From Cellvibrionales bacterium (lineage in GTDB: Bacteria; Pseudomonadota; Gammaproteobacteria; Pseudomonadales; JAHEGP01), in the NCBI GenBank assembly GCA_024645065.1, contig JAHEGP010000005.1, positions 1 through 32,082 on the forward strand: a stretch of 32,082 bases of DNA, written 5' to 3'. Shown here piece by piece: positions 1-7,410 of the stretch. Positions within the stretch are counted from its first letter, which is position 1. Each line of letters starts with the position of its first letter. Both the position numbers and the translations under genes were made by a program. The notes below the pieces were generated by a model. That model had not been told where the DNA came from, did no database searches, and saw only the letters and a list, made by a program, of their open reading frames with translations.

Positions 1-1
1 C

Positions 2-49
2 ATTGCCGGCGAGGCACGCCTAGCGCTCAACCGCTTCCCGATCCGCTGA
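2..49 (+). CDS. possible 3' end of an upstream gene (partial)
   Basis: The first 48 bases can be read as the end of a plus-strand gene with the C-terminus IAGEARLALNRFPIR followed by TGA. Codon choice looks like the rest of the window. It would converge on rsmJ, which ends at 77. Fifteen codons are too few to name a family, and the open frame may be chance. Confidence 0.25.
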   Translation: MAGEARLALNRFPIR

Positions 50-76
50 ATACGGCAATATCACCCTGAAAGAGTA

Positions 77-880
77 CTAGTAATATTTGCCCAGGCTGTA
101 GATATCAAACCGGGTCGATTTGCCACTTAACCGGTAGCTTGGCGCGGGCCCTTCGATCACAGGCGCCTGGCGATGCCGTTTTACCACGACACGGTAGCGT
201 GCCTTCGCCAGAGCCAGCTCCAGCAGTTGCGATTCATTGTCGCCCCGAGCGGTCTTGTTGCTACTGTGCAGGAGCCACTGTCGTAGCACCTGCATCTCCT
301 TCTTGACCGCCGACTTGCCCGCACCGGAACCAAACATCGGGTCAAGATAGATCGCCTCATACTCGGGTGCCCGAGACAGGAAATCCTCAGCCCTGATCGG
401 CGCTTGCAACTGCATGCGCTCGGCGATAGCCCGCAGCTCAGATCGTTCAGACATCGCCAGCCGGCGCAGGCCATCCGCCAACAGCGCCGCTACCACTTCA
501 GATTGCTCCAGCAGAGTGACGCGGCAACCGAGTCCGGCCAGCACGAAACTGTCGCCACCAAGCCCGGCGGTAGCATCCAGCACTTCAGGACAGGCCCCCT
601 TGTGCAAGCCAAGTGCCCGGGCAATCAGTTGCCCCTTGCCTCCACCATGCTGTTGCCGCCAGGCCTGTTTGCCAGAGACAAAGTCCACCCTTACCGGTCC
701 GGGAGCGCCATTGCCGGTCTGTTGCAGGCATAAACCGGCCTCGTTAAAGCTCAGCATGAAATCGAATTTGCGGGCAGCCTGGCCGGCGTCACTGCAGTAG
801 GGCAGCCCGAGCCGGGTGGCAAGCGCTTCGGCCCTCGGCCGCAAATATTCGGCCGGCTCGGCGGTCACGGCAATTGTCAT
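77..880 (-). CDS. rsmJ: 16S rRNA (guanine1516-N2)-methyltransferase RsmJ
   Basis: RsmJ (old name YhiQ) uses S-adenosylmethionine to methylate N2 of G1516 in 16S rRNA, acting on the 30S subunit in the cytoplasm. The 267-residue protein has the family's two hallmarks. One is the SAM-binding loop LDATAGLGGDS at residues 101-111. The other is the catalytic-type motif YLDPMF at 178-183, which matches the DPMF motif of the E. coli enzyme. Further RsmJ-like segments are VDFVSGKQAWRQQHGGGKGQ (about 65-84) and the VVKRHR stretch near the C-terminus. Length is close to the E. coli protein. The ATG start has no obvious Shine-Dalgarno sequence, but the N-terminus aligns from memory with the family. It is transcribed alone, away from the HD-domain gene end at 1107. 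Confidence 0.93.
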   Translation of the reverse strand: MTIAVTAEPAEYLRPRAEALATRLGLPYCSDAGQAARKFDFMLSFNEAGLCLQQTGNGAPGPVRVDFVSGKQAWRQQHGGGKGQLIARALGLHKGACPEVLDATAGLGGDSFVLAGLGCRVTLLEQSEVVAALLADGLRRLAMSERSELRAIAERMQLQAPIRAEDFLSRAPEYEAIYLDPMFGSGAGKSAVKKEMQVLRQWLLHSSNKTARGDNESQLLELALAKARYRVVVKRHRQAPVIEGPAPSYRLSGKSTRFDIYSLGKYY

Positions 881-1106
881 AACAGCAACACTCGAGTGGC
901 ACCGCCGCCATGGCAGTCTGGGTTCGGAGGCATTGGGGAAGAATACAAGGGAGACAGGGACGGCTCAACAGGCCGGGTCTGCTGACCGTCATTCCCGCTC
1001 AGCGAGCGGGGAAACCGTGAGTATTTGCAGTGTCCCGGAGGCGGCCGGAGCGAGGGCCGATCATTTTAAACGCCGGTGGCTCAATTACCACCCTTCACCG
1101 AAAGCA

Positions 1107-2039
1107 TCACACTGCGAGCTCCAGCAGTGTGGAATCGTGATGTGGCGCGACGGTCAGGGCTTTTTCCAAGCGGCGTCGATTAGCCATCAAGGCTTCCATG
1201 TAGAGGTTATTGCCGCCAAAGTGCGCCTCTGCAAAGCGGTAAGCGGCCGCAAAGTAGCCATCGAGGCGCTGCTCGATAACCGACTCCACAAATCCCGGCG
1301 TCTTCACCAGCAGGTCGACCGGCGATTCGTAAACCACCAGTTCACTGCCGTCTGCCGCTTGCTGCCGGGTAATACCACCCATCTCGAATTCCTGGTAAAG
1401 GCAGTCGCGGCACTTTTCAAGGTAAGCAACGTCAGCCATCTGGGCGATAACATCGGCGGTACCTACCAAATGGCCAACCAGATGGGCCTGGCTGGATTTG
1501 AGTACGATATTTTCCGGTGATATTTCGTAACCCGTGTAGTGCACCATGCGCGCTGCCATGTCGGCTTGGGCACCGAGACCGATAGTGGGTAGATATTCCA
1601 CCAGGAAGCGCGCGCTGCGACTGACATGGGTGCGCGTATACGCAGCGCCATTACTGTGCCGGGTATCGCCCCTGCGACGAATGTATCCCGCATCGTGAAA
1701 CAGTGCGACGATCAAGCCAACCAGAGCCAGGCGGTGGCCAATCGAGCCCTGCGGCCCATGGGTTACCTCGTAGCCGTCAATCAGGCGCGCCATTGCCAGG
1801 GTGACGTCACGCACGTGACAGGCATCATGATAGGCCGTATCACAGGCATGGAAACCGGGATACTCTCCGCGGTAGAGGCGATCGAAATCCTGAAACGCTC
1901 GTTTCAGTTTCGAAAAGGGAAGTTCGGGGAAACGCGACACCAGCAAATCACGCACCGCGCGATAAACTGCGGCAGAGGAAGTAACATCTACGGTGTTGGT
2001 GACATCGTGGTCTGGCGATCTACTGGCGATCAGATGCAT
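1107..2039 (-). CDS. HD/PDE-like metal-dependent phosphohydrolase
   Basis: This 310-residue protein has the metal-binding pattern of the HD superfamily. YHDACHVRDV lies at residues 70-79, FHDAGY with the HD pair lies at 115-116, and a later aspartate (D196) sits in GTADVIAQ. The first motif resembles the Y-H-N-x-x-H-x-x-D-V signature of class I cyclic-nucleotide phosphodiesterases, so the substrate may be a cyclic nucleotide or another phosphodiester; that is inference. No sensor, membrane segment or signal peptide is visible. The frame stays open upstream to 2264. I chose the ATG at 2039 because a good ribosome site (AGGGAG) sits 10 bases before it and the extra N-terminus is low-complexity. 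Its 370-bp upstream gap is shared with the divergent LRR lipoprotein gene. There is no partner gene to fix the role. Confidence 0.75.
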   Translation of the reverse strand: MHLIASRSPDHDVTNTVDVTSSAAVYRAVRDLLVSRFPELPFSKLKRAFQDFDRLYRGEYPGFHACDTAYHDACHVRDVTLAMARLIDGYEVTHGPQGSIGHRLALVGLIVALFHDAGYIRRRGDTRHSNGAAYTRTHVSRSARFLVEYLPTIGLGAQADMAARMVHYTGYEISPENIVLKSSQAHLVGHLVGTADVIAQMADVAYLEKCRDCLYQEFEMGGITRQQAADGSELVVYESPVDLLVKTPGFVESVIEQRLDGYFAAAYRFAEAHFGGNNLYMEALMANRRRLEKALTVAPHHDSTLLELAV

Positions 2040-2409
2040 CCTGGGTAACTCCCTGTTGTGACCGGGCGTGGTTTCATGGCCCGCTTTCAAATTCTCCGGC
2101 ATGTTGCGAGGAACCGTGCCGGCACTCCATATTCTGCAAGGCGCAGATTGCGAGTATTGTCCTGGCACCGCCCACAAGCCGCGGGGAAGCGCCGGCAACC
2201 GCCTGAAATTCCTCATGTCTAAAAGATAGGTGGGTTCCCGCCCCTGAGGTGGGAATCGGATCACAATTCAGCCAATGGCCGGTGCCAATAATTGGCAAGC
2301 GCGTCACACAGAGTGAGTGGCCAACAATCACAGCGTCCCGGGCATATACCGCGTCACCATCAGGGGTTACACTGCCCCGCTGGACCCGGCCCCACTCAGG
2401 AGGTTTGCC
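2040..2409. other. divergent intergenic region, HD gene / LRR lipoprotein gene
   Basis: This 370-bp gap separates two divergent starts and should hold both promoters. I found no convincing -35/-10 pair. Visible structure is a hairpin at 2235-2255 (TTCCCGCC, loop CCTGA, GGTGGGAA, one G-T wobble) and a 10-bp palindrome GTGCCGGCAC near 2117-2126. Neither is followed by a T-run, so they are not intrinsic terminators. No supported small gene is present. Confidence 0.5.
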
Positions 2410-2844
2410 ATGGGCGATAACAATTACCGCTTGCTTCCATTGCTGGCCGCGCTGCTGTCGGGAGCCTGTGCCGATTACGAATTCAGCGTCAACGATAAAC
2501 TGGTCTATACGCCCCTTCCGCTTTTCAGTGACTATGTGTTGCCAGACCGCGGCTTGCAGGACTGCGTCAGCAAAACCATCAGTGATGAGAAAATCACCAG
2601 GGCAGAGCTGCTGGAAAGCCTGAATTGCAGTCACGCGGGGATAGAATCTATCGAGGGTCTCGAGCGTTTTACTCAGTTGCAAACCCTGAATCTGGGCCAC
2701 AACCAGCTGCGTGATGCCAGTACGCTCAATGTTCTGGGCGAACTGCAACGCGTCAACCTCGAGGGTAACCCGGAGCTGAACTGCAGCAGTATCCCTGGCA
2801 GCAATAGTTCCGTTGAGCTAAGGCTACCGCAGCATTGCCGTTAG
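2410..2844 (+). CDS. small leucine-rich-repeat lipoprotein
   Basis: A 144-residue protein with a short hydrophobic N-terminus (LLPLLAALLSGAC) ending in a cysteine at about residue 20. This looks like a lipoprotein signal, although the lipobox is imperfect because position -3 is serine. The C-terminal half carries two to three leucine-rich repeats: IESIEGLERFTQLQTLNLGHNQL, then VLGELQRVNLEGNPELNC. Cysteines at both ends may form a disulfide. LRR folds usually bind proteins, so a periplasmic or outer-membrane adhesion or scaffold role is possible but not shown. The start is fixed by a perfect AGGAGG at 2398-2403, six bases before the ATG. The frame stays open further upstream, but nothing supports that extension. 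Confidence 0.72.
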   Translation: MGDNNYRLLPLLAALLSGACADYEFSVNDKLVYTPLPLFSDYVLPDRGLQDCVSKTISDEKITRAELLESLNCSHAGIESIEGLERFTQLQTLNLGHNQLRDASTLNVLGELQRVNLEGNPELNCSSIPGSNSSVELRLPQHCR

Positions 2845-2872
2845 CTCAGGATGGGATGCTGTTTCCAGCCGA

Positions 2873-3160
2873 CTAGCCCTGGCTTGACTCATCCTGCAGG
2901 AGGTACATCAGACCAATGCCGTCCGGCTGGCGGTGTATTACCTCCATCGCCAGGGGCTCAACATTGATCATGCCGCCGTGGCGCTTCAACCTCACCTTCA
3001 AAACAGTCCCGACCGGGGGCTTGGGCGAAGCGCCGGTGCGCACAAAGATGCCGCCCTCCGAGATGTCCCTGGCACGCCATTCAAATTCGCCCAGCGCGGG
3101 GTGATACACCTCGACAAAGGCTTCGAAAGGGCAACGTTCAAACCGACGCTTTTCTATCAT
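2873..3160 (-). CDS. single-domain PilZ protein
   Basis: A 95-residue protein that is essentially one PilZ domain, the common c-di-GMP receptor fold. It has the arginine motif in KRRFERCPFEAF (residues 4-15) and the second motif RDISEGGIFV (about 31-40), matching RxxxR and [D/N]xSxxG. Both c-di-GMP contact motifs are therefore intact. Such stand-alone PilZ proteins usually act as adaptors for motility, pili or exopolysaccharide; the target here is unknown. I start it at the ATG at 3160 because the motif begins right after it. The open frame upstream (to 3220) has only a GTG start and an unlikely sequence. Its Shine-Dalgarno is weak. It is divergent from the potassium channel operon. Confidence 0.85.
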   Translation of the reverse strand: MIEKRRFERCPFEAFVEVYHPALGEFEWRARDISEGGIFVRTGASPKPPVGTVLKVRLKRHGGMINVEPLAMEVIHRQPDGIGLMYLLQDESSQG

Positions 3161-3193
3161 TGCTTGACCGAATCTGCTAAAAACCGGGGCGGG

Positions 3194-3221
3194 ACTATAC
3201 CACAGGCACACCGGAACCAAA
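3194..3221 (-). promoter_or_regulatory. candidate sigma70 promoter for the PilZ gene
   Basis: Read on the minus strand, TTTGGT (3221-3216), a 16-base spacer and TATAGT (3199-3194) lie about 35 bases before the PilZ start. The -10 box matches five of six consensus positions and the -35 box is weak. Based on consensus only. Confidence 0.3.
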
Positions 3222-3276
3222 CCACCCCGCGAGGATTTTAGCCGTTCGAGTCACCTGTTTCCCTGCCCCGGCATGG

Positions 3277-3305
3277 TTGACAGCATGCTCGTGTTCCAAT
3301 ACAAG
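3277..3305 (+). promoter_or_regulatory. candidate sigma70 promoter for the channel operon
   Basis: A perfect TTGACA at 3277-3282 is followed after 17 bases by TACAAG at 3300-3305, about 100 bases before the channel start codon. The -35 box and spacing are ideal and the -10 box matches four of six. This would leave a leader of roughly 95 bases. Confidence 0.4.
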
Positions 3306-3407
3306 TGAGGCTTCGGCGGGCGCTAAAACGACAGGGTCGAGGTGTGCAACACCCGTTTTCTGTTAGCCCACAGATCTTAAACAGTGCTAGCAACAGACGC
3401 AGAATCC

Positions 3408-4253
3408 ATGTCGCGCTATCGTTTTCACGCCCATTTTCGCGCCAGGCTTTACACGGTCATCTTCGGCACCGAAACCCCGGCCGGCCAGACCTTCGACATC
3501 ATCCTGATTTACGCCATCCTGACCAGCGTCGTGCTGGTGATGCTCGACTCCGTGGAAGCACTCTCAGCACTATATGGCTCGGCCTTCTTCCGGCTTGAAT
3601 GGTTTTTTACCCTCCTGTTCAGCATCGAGTACCTGGTGCGGCTCTATTGCTCGCCCCACCCGCTGCGCTACATGCGCAGCTTTTATGGCATCGTCGACCT
3701 GCTCGCAATACTCCCCTCCTACCTCGCTTTTTTTATCACCAACGTCCACTTCCTGCTGGTGATCCGGTTGCTCCGGGTATTGCGGGTGTTTCGCGTTTTC
3801 AAACTGTTTCGCTACCTGTCTGAAGCCAATGTGCTGCTGCGCTCGATGCGGATGGCACGGCGCAAGATATTCGTCTTTTTCTTTTCGGTTATAGTGCTGA
3901 CCTCCATTTTCGGGTCACTGATGTTTATCATCGAGGGACCCCAGAACGGCTTCACCTCGATCCCGATAAGTATCTACTGGGCAATCGTCACCATCACCAC
4001 GGTCGGCTATGGCGATATTACCCCCCAGTCACCGGTTGGACAGGGAATTGCCGCCCTTGCAATGCTGACCGGTTACGCGATCATTGCCGTGCCCACCGGC
4101 ATCATTACCGCCGAGCTTTCAAGGGAAATGAGCCGCTCCCGGCAAAAACGAAGCTGCCCCGTCTGCAAGTGCATCGGGCATGACAGCGACGCCAGATATT
4201 GCCGCCTTTGTGCCGCCCCGTTAGCCACCCCTGGCTCACAGGACATTCGCTGA
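3408..4253 (+). CDS. voltage-gated potassium channel with C-terminal zinc ribbon
   Basis: An inner-membrane six-helix Kv-type subunit of 281 residues, expected to form a tetrameric K+ channel. The selectivity filter TVGYGD is at residues 198-203. The S4 voltage sensor shows a strict every-third-residue positive series (R120, R123, R126, R129, K132, R135) in IRLLRVLRVFRVFKLFR. S1-S3 lie at about 28-47, 62-80 and 92-110, and S5/S6 flank the filter. After S6 there is no RCK or cyclic-nucleotide domain. Instead a short tail carries CPVC...CRLC (C250, C253, C265, C268), a zinc-ribbon pattern that is unusual for this family. I chose ATG 3408; an in-frame GTG at 3384 is possible but has no ribosome site. 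The VWA gene follows after 24 bases. Confidence 0.9.
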   Translation: MSRYRFHAHFRARLYTVIFGTETPAGQTFDIILIYAILTSVVLVMLDSVEALSALYGSAFFRLEWFFTLLFSIEYLVRLYCSPHPLRYMRSFYGIVDLLAILPSYLAFFITNVHFLLVIRLLRVLRVFRVFKLFRYLSEANVLLRSMRMARRKIFVFFFSVIVLTSIFGSLMFIIEGPQNGFTSIPISIYWAIVTITTVGYGDITPQSPVGQGIAALAMLTGYAIIAVPTGIITAELSREMSRSRQKRSCPVCKCIGHDSDARYCRLCAAPLATPGSQDIR

Positions 4254-4277
4254 ACTCCAACACGCATTAGAAGCATT

Positions 4278-4982
4278 ATGACCACACAGAAGAAGCTTAA
4301 AAACAACCAGGTAACCCATACTTCACAGGAGGTTACAGCGTTTCTCGACAAAGCCAGGCAACTGCAAACACATTCCAGCAACGGCCGCCTGGTTTTCGCC
4401 CTCGACGCCACCGCAAGCAGGCAGCGCACCTGGGATCGAGCCTGCCATCTGCAGGCGCAAATGTTTGAAGTCGCCAGGCAGATCAGCGGTCTGTCTATTC
4501 AGTTATGCTATTACCGCGGCCTCGGAGAATTCAGGGCCCTGCCCTGGTCTGACAACGGCACTGCATTACGCCAGAAAATGTTGTCGGTGCAGTGTCTTGG
4601 CGGGCGCACCCAGATCGAAAGGCTGCTGCAGCACGTCTTGAATGAGCATCGCCGGTCGCGAGTAAGAGCCGTGGTATTCGTCGGCGATGCCATGGAGGAA
4701 GACAGCGCGACTCTTGTCTCGCTCGCTGGCCAACTGGGCATTCACCGCCTACCGGTATTCATGTTCCAGGAAGGCAGCGACCGACTTGCCGGCGGCACCT
4801 TTGCCGAAATAGCCAGGCTCAGCGGCGGGGTGCACTGCCAATTCGATGAGAACAGCGAACAACAGCTGCGTGATTTGCTCAATGTGGTGGCTGCGTATGC
4901 CAGTGGCGGTAAATCTGCCGTCGAGTCTCTTGAAAAAAGCGCTCTGCAACAACATATACTGAAGAGACTTCCCAGAGATTAA
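4278..4982 (+). CDS. VWA (von Willebrand A-like) domain protein
   Basis: A 234-residue soluble protein with a von Willebrand A-like fold. A near-complete metal site is visible: D43-A-T45-A-S47 after the first strand (RLVFALDATAS) in place of DxSxS, T111 in GGRTQIERLL, and D137 in VVFVGDAME. Such domains bind a divalent metal and recruit protein partners. No signal peptide or membrane helix is seen, so it is probably cytoplasmic. It begins 24 bases after the channel gene, and a membrane J-domain protein follows after 141 bases, which suggests a shared transcript. I do not recognise a named family. A role in assembling or gating a membrane complex is only inference from the neighbours. Confidence 0.75.
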   Translation: MTTQKKLKNNQVTHTSQEVTAFLDKARQLQTHSSNGRLVFALDATASRQRTWDRACHLQAQMFEVARQISGLSIQLCYYRGLGEFRALPWSDNGTALRQKMLSVQCLGGRTQIERLLQHVLNEHRRSRVRAVVFVGDAMEEDSATLVSLAGQLGIHRLPVFMFQEGSDRLAGGTFAEIARLSGGVHCQFDENSEQQLRDLLNVVAAYASGGKSAVESLEKSALQQHILKRLPRD

Positions 4983-5123
4983 CACTGTTGCCTGGCAACG
5001 GCCTGCATCGTGCAGATGACGAACGGCATGATGCACACAGCTCAGCCCGATGCGTCCAGCAAGAGACCGCCGCGGCGCACCGCTTGAACCGGGCTTTCAC
5101 TCTCATCGCTCAGGATATCCTGC

Positions 5124-5852
5124 ATGGCTCGAATTTTACTGCTCATAGCCGTTGCCTTCATTGCCTATGCCGCATGGACACGCTACCGCAAACTGCCTCC
5201 CCCCCAGCAGAAGCAATATTTCTGGCAGGTACTGGCTATGGGGGGCGGCGCCTTGTTATTGTTGTTGGTTGTCACCGGCCGCCTGCATTGGATCGGTGCA
5301 GCCTTTGCAGCACTGATTCCGTTGGCGCGGCGTCTGTTGCCGCTATCGCTTCCCTTTTTACAACATCACCTCAGGCGCAGGGCAGCACGACCCGCCAGTG
5401 CCCAGGGTCCCCGACAATCCGCCGTGGCCACTGCAATTCTCAGCATGACACTGGACCACGATACCGGCGAACTGGATGGCAGCGTTACCAGTGGTCCGCT
5501 GGCCGGACAAGGCTTGCAGCAGTTGAGTGATGCACAATTGCTGGAACTGTATGCCTTCTGCTGCCAACACGACTCCGATTCAGCCCGCCTGCTGGAAAAC
5601 TACCTGGATCAACGACTGGGCGCCAACTGGCGCAATAGTAGTACCGAGACACCCGGTCAGGATTCGGCTTCCGGCCCCCAAGCCATGGGGCGCGAGGAGG
5701 CTCTACTGGTGCTGGGCCTGGAGGAAGGCGCCGGAAAGGAAGAAATCGTGCAGGCTCACCGTCGTTTGATCCAGAAGTTACACCCGGATCGTGGCGGCAA
5801 CGATTACCTGGCATCCCAGATAAACCGCGCCAGGGATATCCTCCTGTCCTGA
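5124..5852 (+). CDS. membrane-anchored J-domain (DnaJ-like) co-chaperone
   Basis: A 242-residue protein with a hydrophobic N-terminus (about residues 2-19), a second hydrophobic block at 34-52 and a third near 55-72. A soluble linker follows and then a compact C-terminal J domain at about 188-242. The HPD tripeptide that stimulates Hsp70 ATPase is intact at 220-222 (KLHPDRGGND). The layout, with membrane anchor first and J domain last, resembles Pam18/TIM14-like and DjlA-like proteins that recruit DnaK to the membrane. The middle segment (SMTLDHDTGELDGSVTSGPL) is typical of bacterial proteins of this type. Its neighbours, a channel and a VWA protein, suggest a membrane client, but none is identified. 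The ribosome site is weak (CAGGAT, about 10 bases upstream). Confidence 0.85.
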   Translation: MARILLLIAVAFIAYAAWTRYRKLPPPQQKQYFWQVLAMGGGALLLLLVVTGRLHWIGAAFAALIPLARRLLPLSLPFLQHHLRRRAARPASAQGPRQSAVATAILSMTLDHDTGELDGSVTSGPLAGQGLQQLSDAQLLELYAFCCQHDSDSARLLENYLDQRLGANWRNSSTETPGQDSASGPQAMGREEALLVLGLEEGAGKEEIVQAHRRLIQKLHPDRGGNDYLASQINRARDILLS

Positions 5853-6006
5853 ACGCCTGGACGCCTGCATACACTGATCCAAAGCCGGTGGCACTGCTGC
5901 TTTGCCCGGTCGCGTGTTATTCTTGGCGTCTGACAAGGCACGAGATGCGCACATTTTGATCGGCGACTACTATGCCGCATTTAAACTCTCTCCCCAGGAA
6001 TTCGCA

Positions 6007-6444
6007 ATGACCAAACATATGCCACAATTGCTGTCTGTGATGACCCCATTCCCCTATGCTATCGACGTCGAACAAACCGTCGACGAAGCGCTGGCGATGA
6101 TGCAGAAGCATGATATCCGCCATCTCCCGGTGATGATCGAGGGCACCATTGAAACCCTTGTTTCTGATCGCGACGTGAAGCGCGCCCAACTCATTGGCCA
6201 TCGAGGCGCTGCAGATGCCGGCATGCTGGTGGGAGACATTTGCCCGGCCTCGGCCAACTTCGCCGACGTCCACGATCCGCTGGACCAGGTGCTGGAGCTG
6301 ATGATTGCGCATCGAGTGGATGCCCTTATGGTACTGCGAGATGGCGACCCGGTAGGCATCTTTACCGATACCGACGCCTGCAAAACGCTGATCGCCCTGC
6401 TGCGCCAGGTCTACCCGGAGCCGGGCGAGGACGACGTCGCCTGA
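6007..6444 (+). CDS. two-CBS-domain protein
   Basis: A 145-residue protein made almost entirely of a CBS pair (Bateman module). The first CBS is at about 8-65 (VMTPFPYAIDVEQTVDEALA ... HLPVM) and the second at about 76-135 (ADVHDPLDQVLELMIAHRVDALMVL). Bateman modules bind adenine nucleotides such as AMP, ATP or SAM, and stand-alone versions act as energy sensors for partner proteins. No partner is encoded next to it. Start chosen at ATG 6007, preceded by AGGA with good spacing. The same frame is open upstream to 5902 from a TTG, but that part shows no conserved sequence. It converges on smrA with the palindromic element between them. Confidence 0.85.
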   Translation: MTKHMPQLLSVMTPFPYAIDVEQTVDEALAMMQKHDIRHLPVMIEGTIETLVSDRDVKRAQLIGHRGAADAGMLVGDICPASANFADVHDPLDQVLELMIAHRVDALMVLRDGDPVGIFTDTDACKTLIALLRQVYPEPGEDDVA

Positions 6445-6492
6445 GCCGCACTATTCCCCGGCCGCAAGCAGGCTTTCGACGATTAAAGCCGC

Positions 6493-6504
6493 ACGGCGCG
6501 CCGT
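6493..6504. repeat. 12-bp perfect palindrome after the CBS gene
   Basis: ACGGCGCGCCGT is a perfect palindrome 49 bases beyond the CBS gene stop. It has no T-run and no unpaired loop, so it is not a standard terminator. It lies outside the larger palindromic element that starts at 6516. Confidence 0.35.
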
Positions 6505-6515
6505 CCGCCCTTGCC

Positions 6516-6681
6516 TAGGAGTCAGTCGGACTTGGGGGTTCGTAGCGAGGCGAGTGGGAAAGCGAGTACATTTTGACGCGATTTTGAGGCGCATAGTGGG
6601 GCTATGTAACGAGAAATCGCGTCAAAATGGGCCGGTGTCCCGCCGCCGCAGTAGAATCAGTCTAAGTCCGACAGACTCCTA
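6516..6681. mobile_element. 166-bp palindromic MITE-like element
   Basis: Three nested inverted repeats make up this element. The outer arms are TAGGAGTCAGTCGGACTT (6516-6533) and AAGTCCGACAGACTCCTA (6664-6681), 18 bp with one mismatch. The inner arms are perfect over 16 bp: CATTTTGACGCGATTT (6569-6584) and AAATCGCGTCAAAATG (6614-6629). A central hairpin has CATAG (6592-6596) and CTATG (6602-6606) around TGGGG. The segments between arms are not complementary. It encodes nothing. Terminal inverted repeats, small size and TA at both edges fit a non-autonomous element mobilised by an IS630/Tc1-mariner type transposase. That assignment is inference, since no transposase is in the window. It fills the gap between the convergent CBS and smrA genes, and its right TA is part of the smrA stop codon. 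Confidence 0.6.
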
Positions 6682-7260
6682 AACTCCTTGCTTATGCAGG
6701 AATCGTTCGCGATTGGCCGCGCTGGCCTTGTCGGTTTTTTTCAGCATCACATAAAGTGCCCCGGCACCACCGTGGTAGGGCTGGGCGCTGTGGTAGGCAA
6801 GCACTTCGGGTATATCCCGTAGCCAGTGAGCGACAAAACTTTTGAGCACGCCTGCCCGGGGAGAGCGGTCGCCTTTGCCGTGAAGAACCATCACGGCCCG
6901 CAGCTGGCATTCCATGCAGTCCTGCAAAAACGCCCACAGCTCGCTGCGGGCTTGCTCGACCGAGCGGCGATGCAAATCCAGGGTGGCTTCCGGCTCATAG
7001 CGTCCGCGACGCAATTTCCCGAATACGCCGTGCTGTACCCCGGGGCGCACAAAACTGATGATGTCGTGGGGACCGAGTTCGGGCGCATACTCGGTTGACA
7101 GGAAATTGCCCTGAACCGGCCCTTCTGCTACCGCAGCCCGGCGCCGTTGCTCAAGACCCGACTGCGCCGGCCTATCGGGCGCCAGCATAACTTTGTCGCG
7201 CGGTTTCAGCGGGGTCACATCCCCCATTTCATCTGCGAACTGTGTTTCTTTGTCTGACAT
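6679..7260 (-). CDS. smrA: Smr-domain protein, SmrA-type endonuclease
   Basis: A 193-residue protein whose C-terminal half is an Smr (small MutS-related) domain: LDLH at 94-97, HGKG at 127-130, and the closing GGAGALYVMLKK segment. Smr domains bind or nick nucleic acids. E. coli SmrB cleaves mRNA at collided ribosomes, and SmrA is a related nuclease of less clear role. The N-terminus (FADEMGDVTPLKPRDKV) matches SmrA (YdaL) better than SmrB. I start at ATG 7260; an in-frame ATG at 7287 would add nine residues. The stop codon TAG (6681-6679) lies inside the right end of the palindromic element, and the last residues (HKQGV) directly abut it. If the element went in at TA, the ancestral stop would also have read TAG, so the protein end is probably unchanged. 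Confidence 0.88.
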   Translation of the reverse strand: MSDKETQFADEMGDVTPLKPRDKVMLAPDRPAQSGLEQRRRAAVAEGPVQGNFLSTEYAPELGPHDIISFVRPGVQHGVFGKLRRGRYEPEATLDLHRRSVEQARSELWAFLQDCMECQLRAVMVLHGKGDRSPRAGVLKSFVAHWLRDIPEVLAYHSAQPYHGGAGALYVMLKKTDKASAANRERFLHKQGV

Positions 7261-7410
7261 GCCCGTTCCGCGTTGGTTCGCCCCCATGTGCCGCTTCTTT
7301 CGGCAGGGGTGTGCAAATCACTCAACCATCCATGGAATACTGTTCCACAAGCTGTGCGGCCCACCGTGGATTTCAGCCCTGCGCGCTGCCTGAGCGAGGC
7401 GTGCGGCAAT

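Noticed and set aside
994..1010. Hairpin CCCGCTC-AGC-GAGCGGG as terminator of the HD gene
   Set aside because: A perfect stem, but no T-run on the minus strand and about 100 bases from the stop codon.
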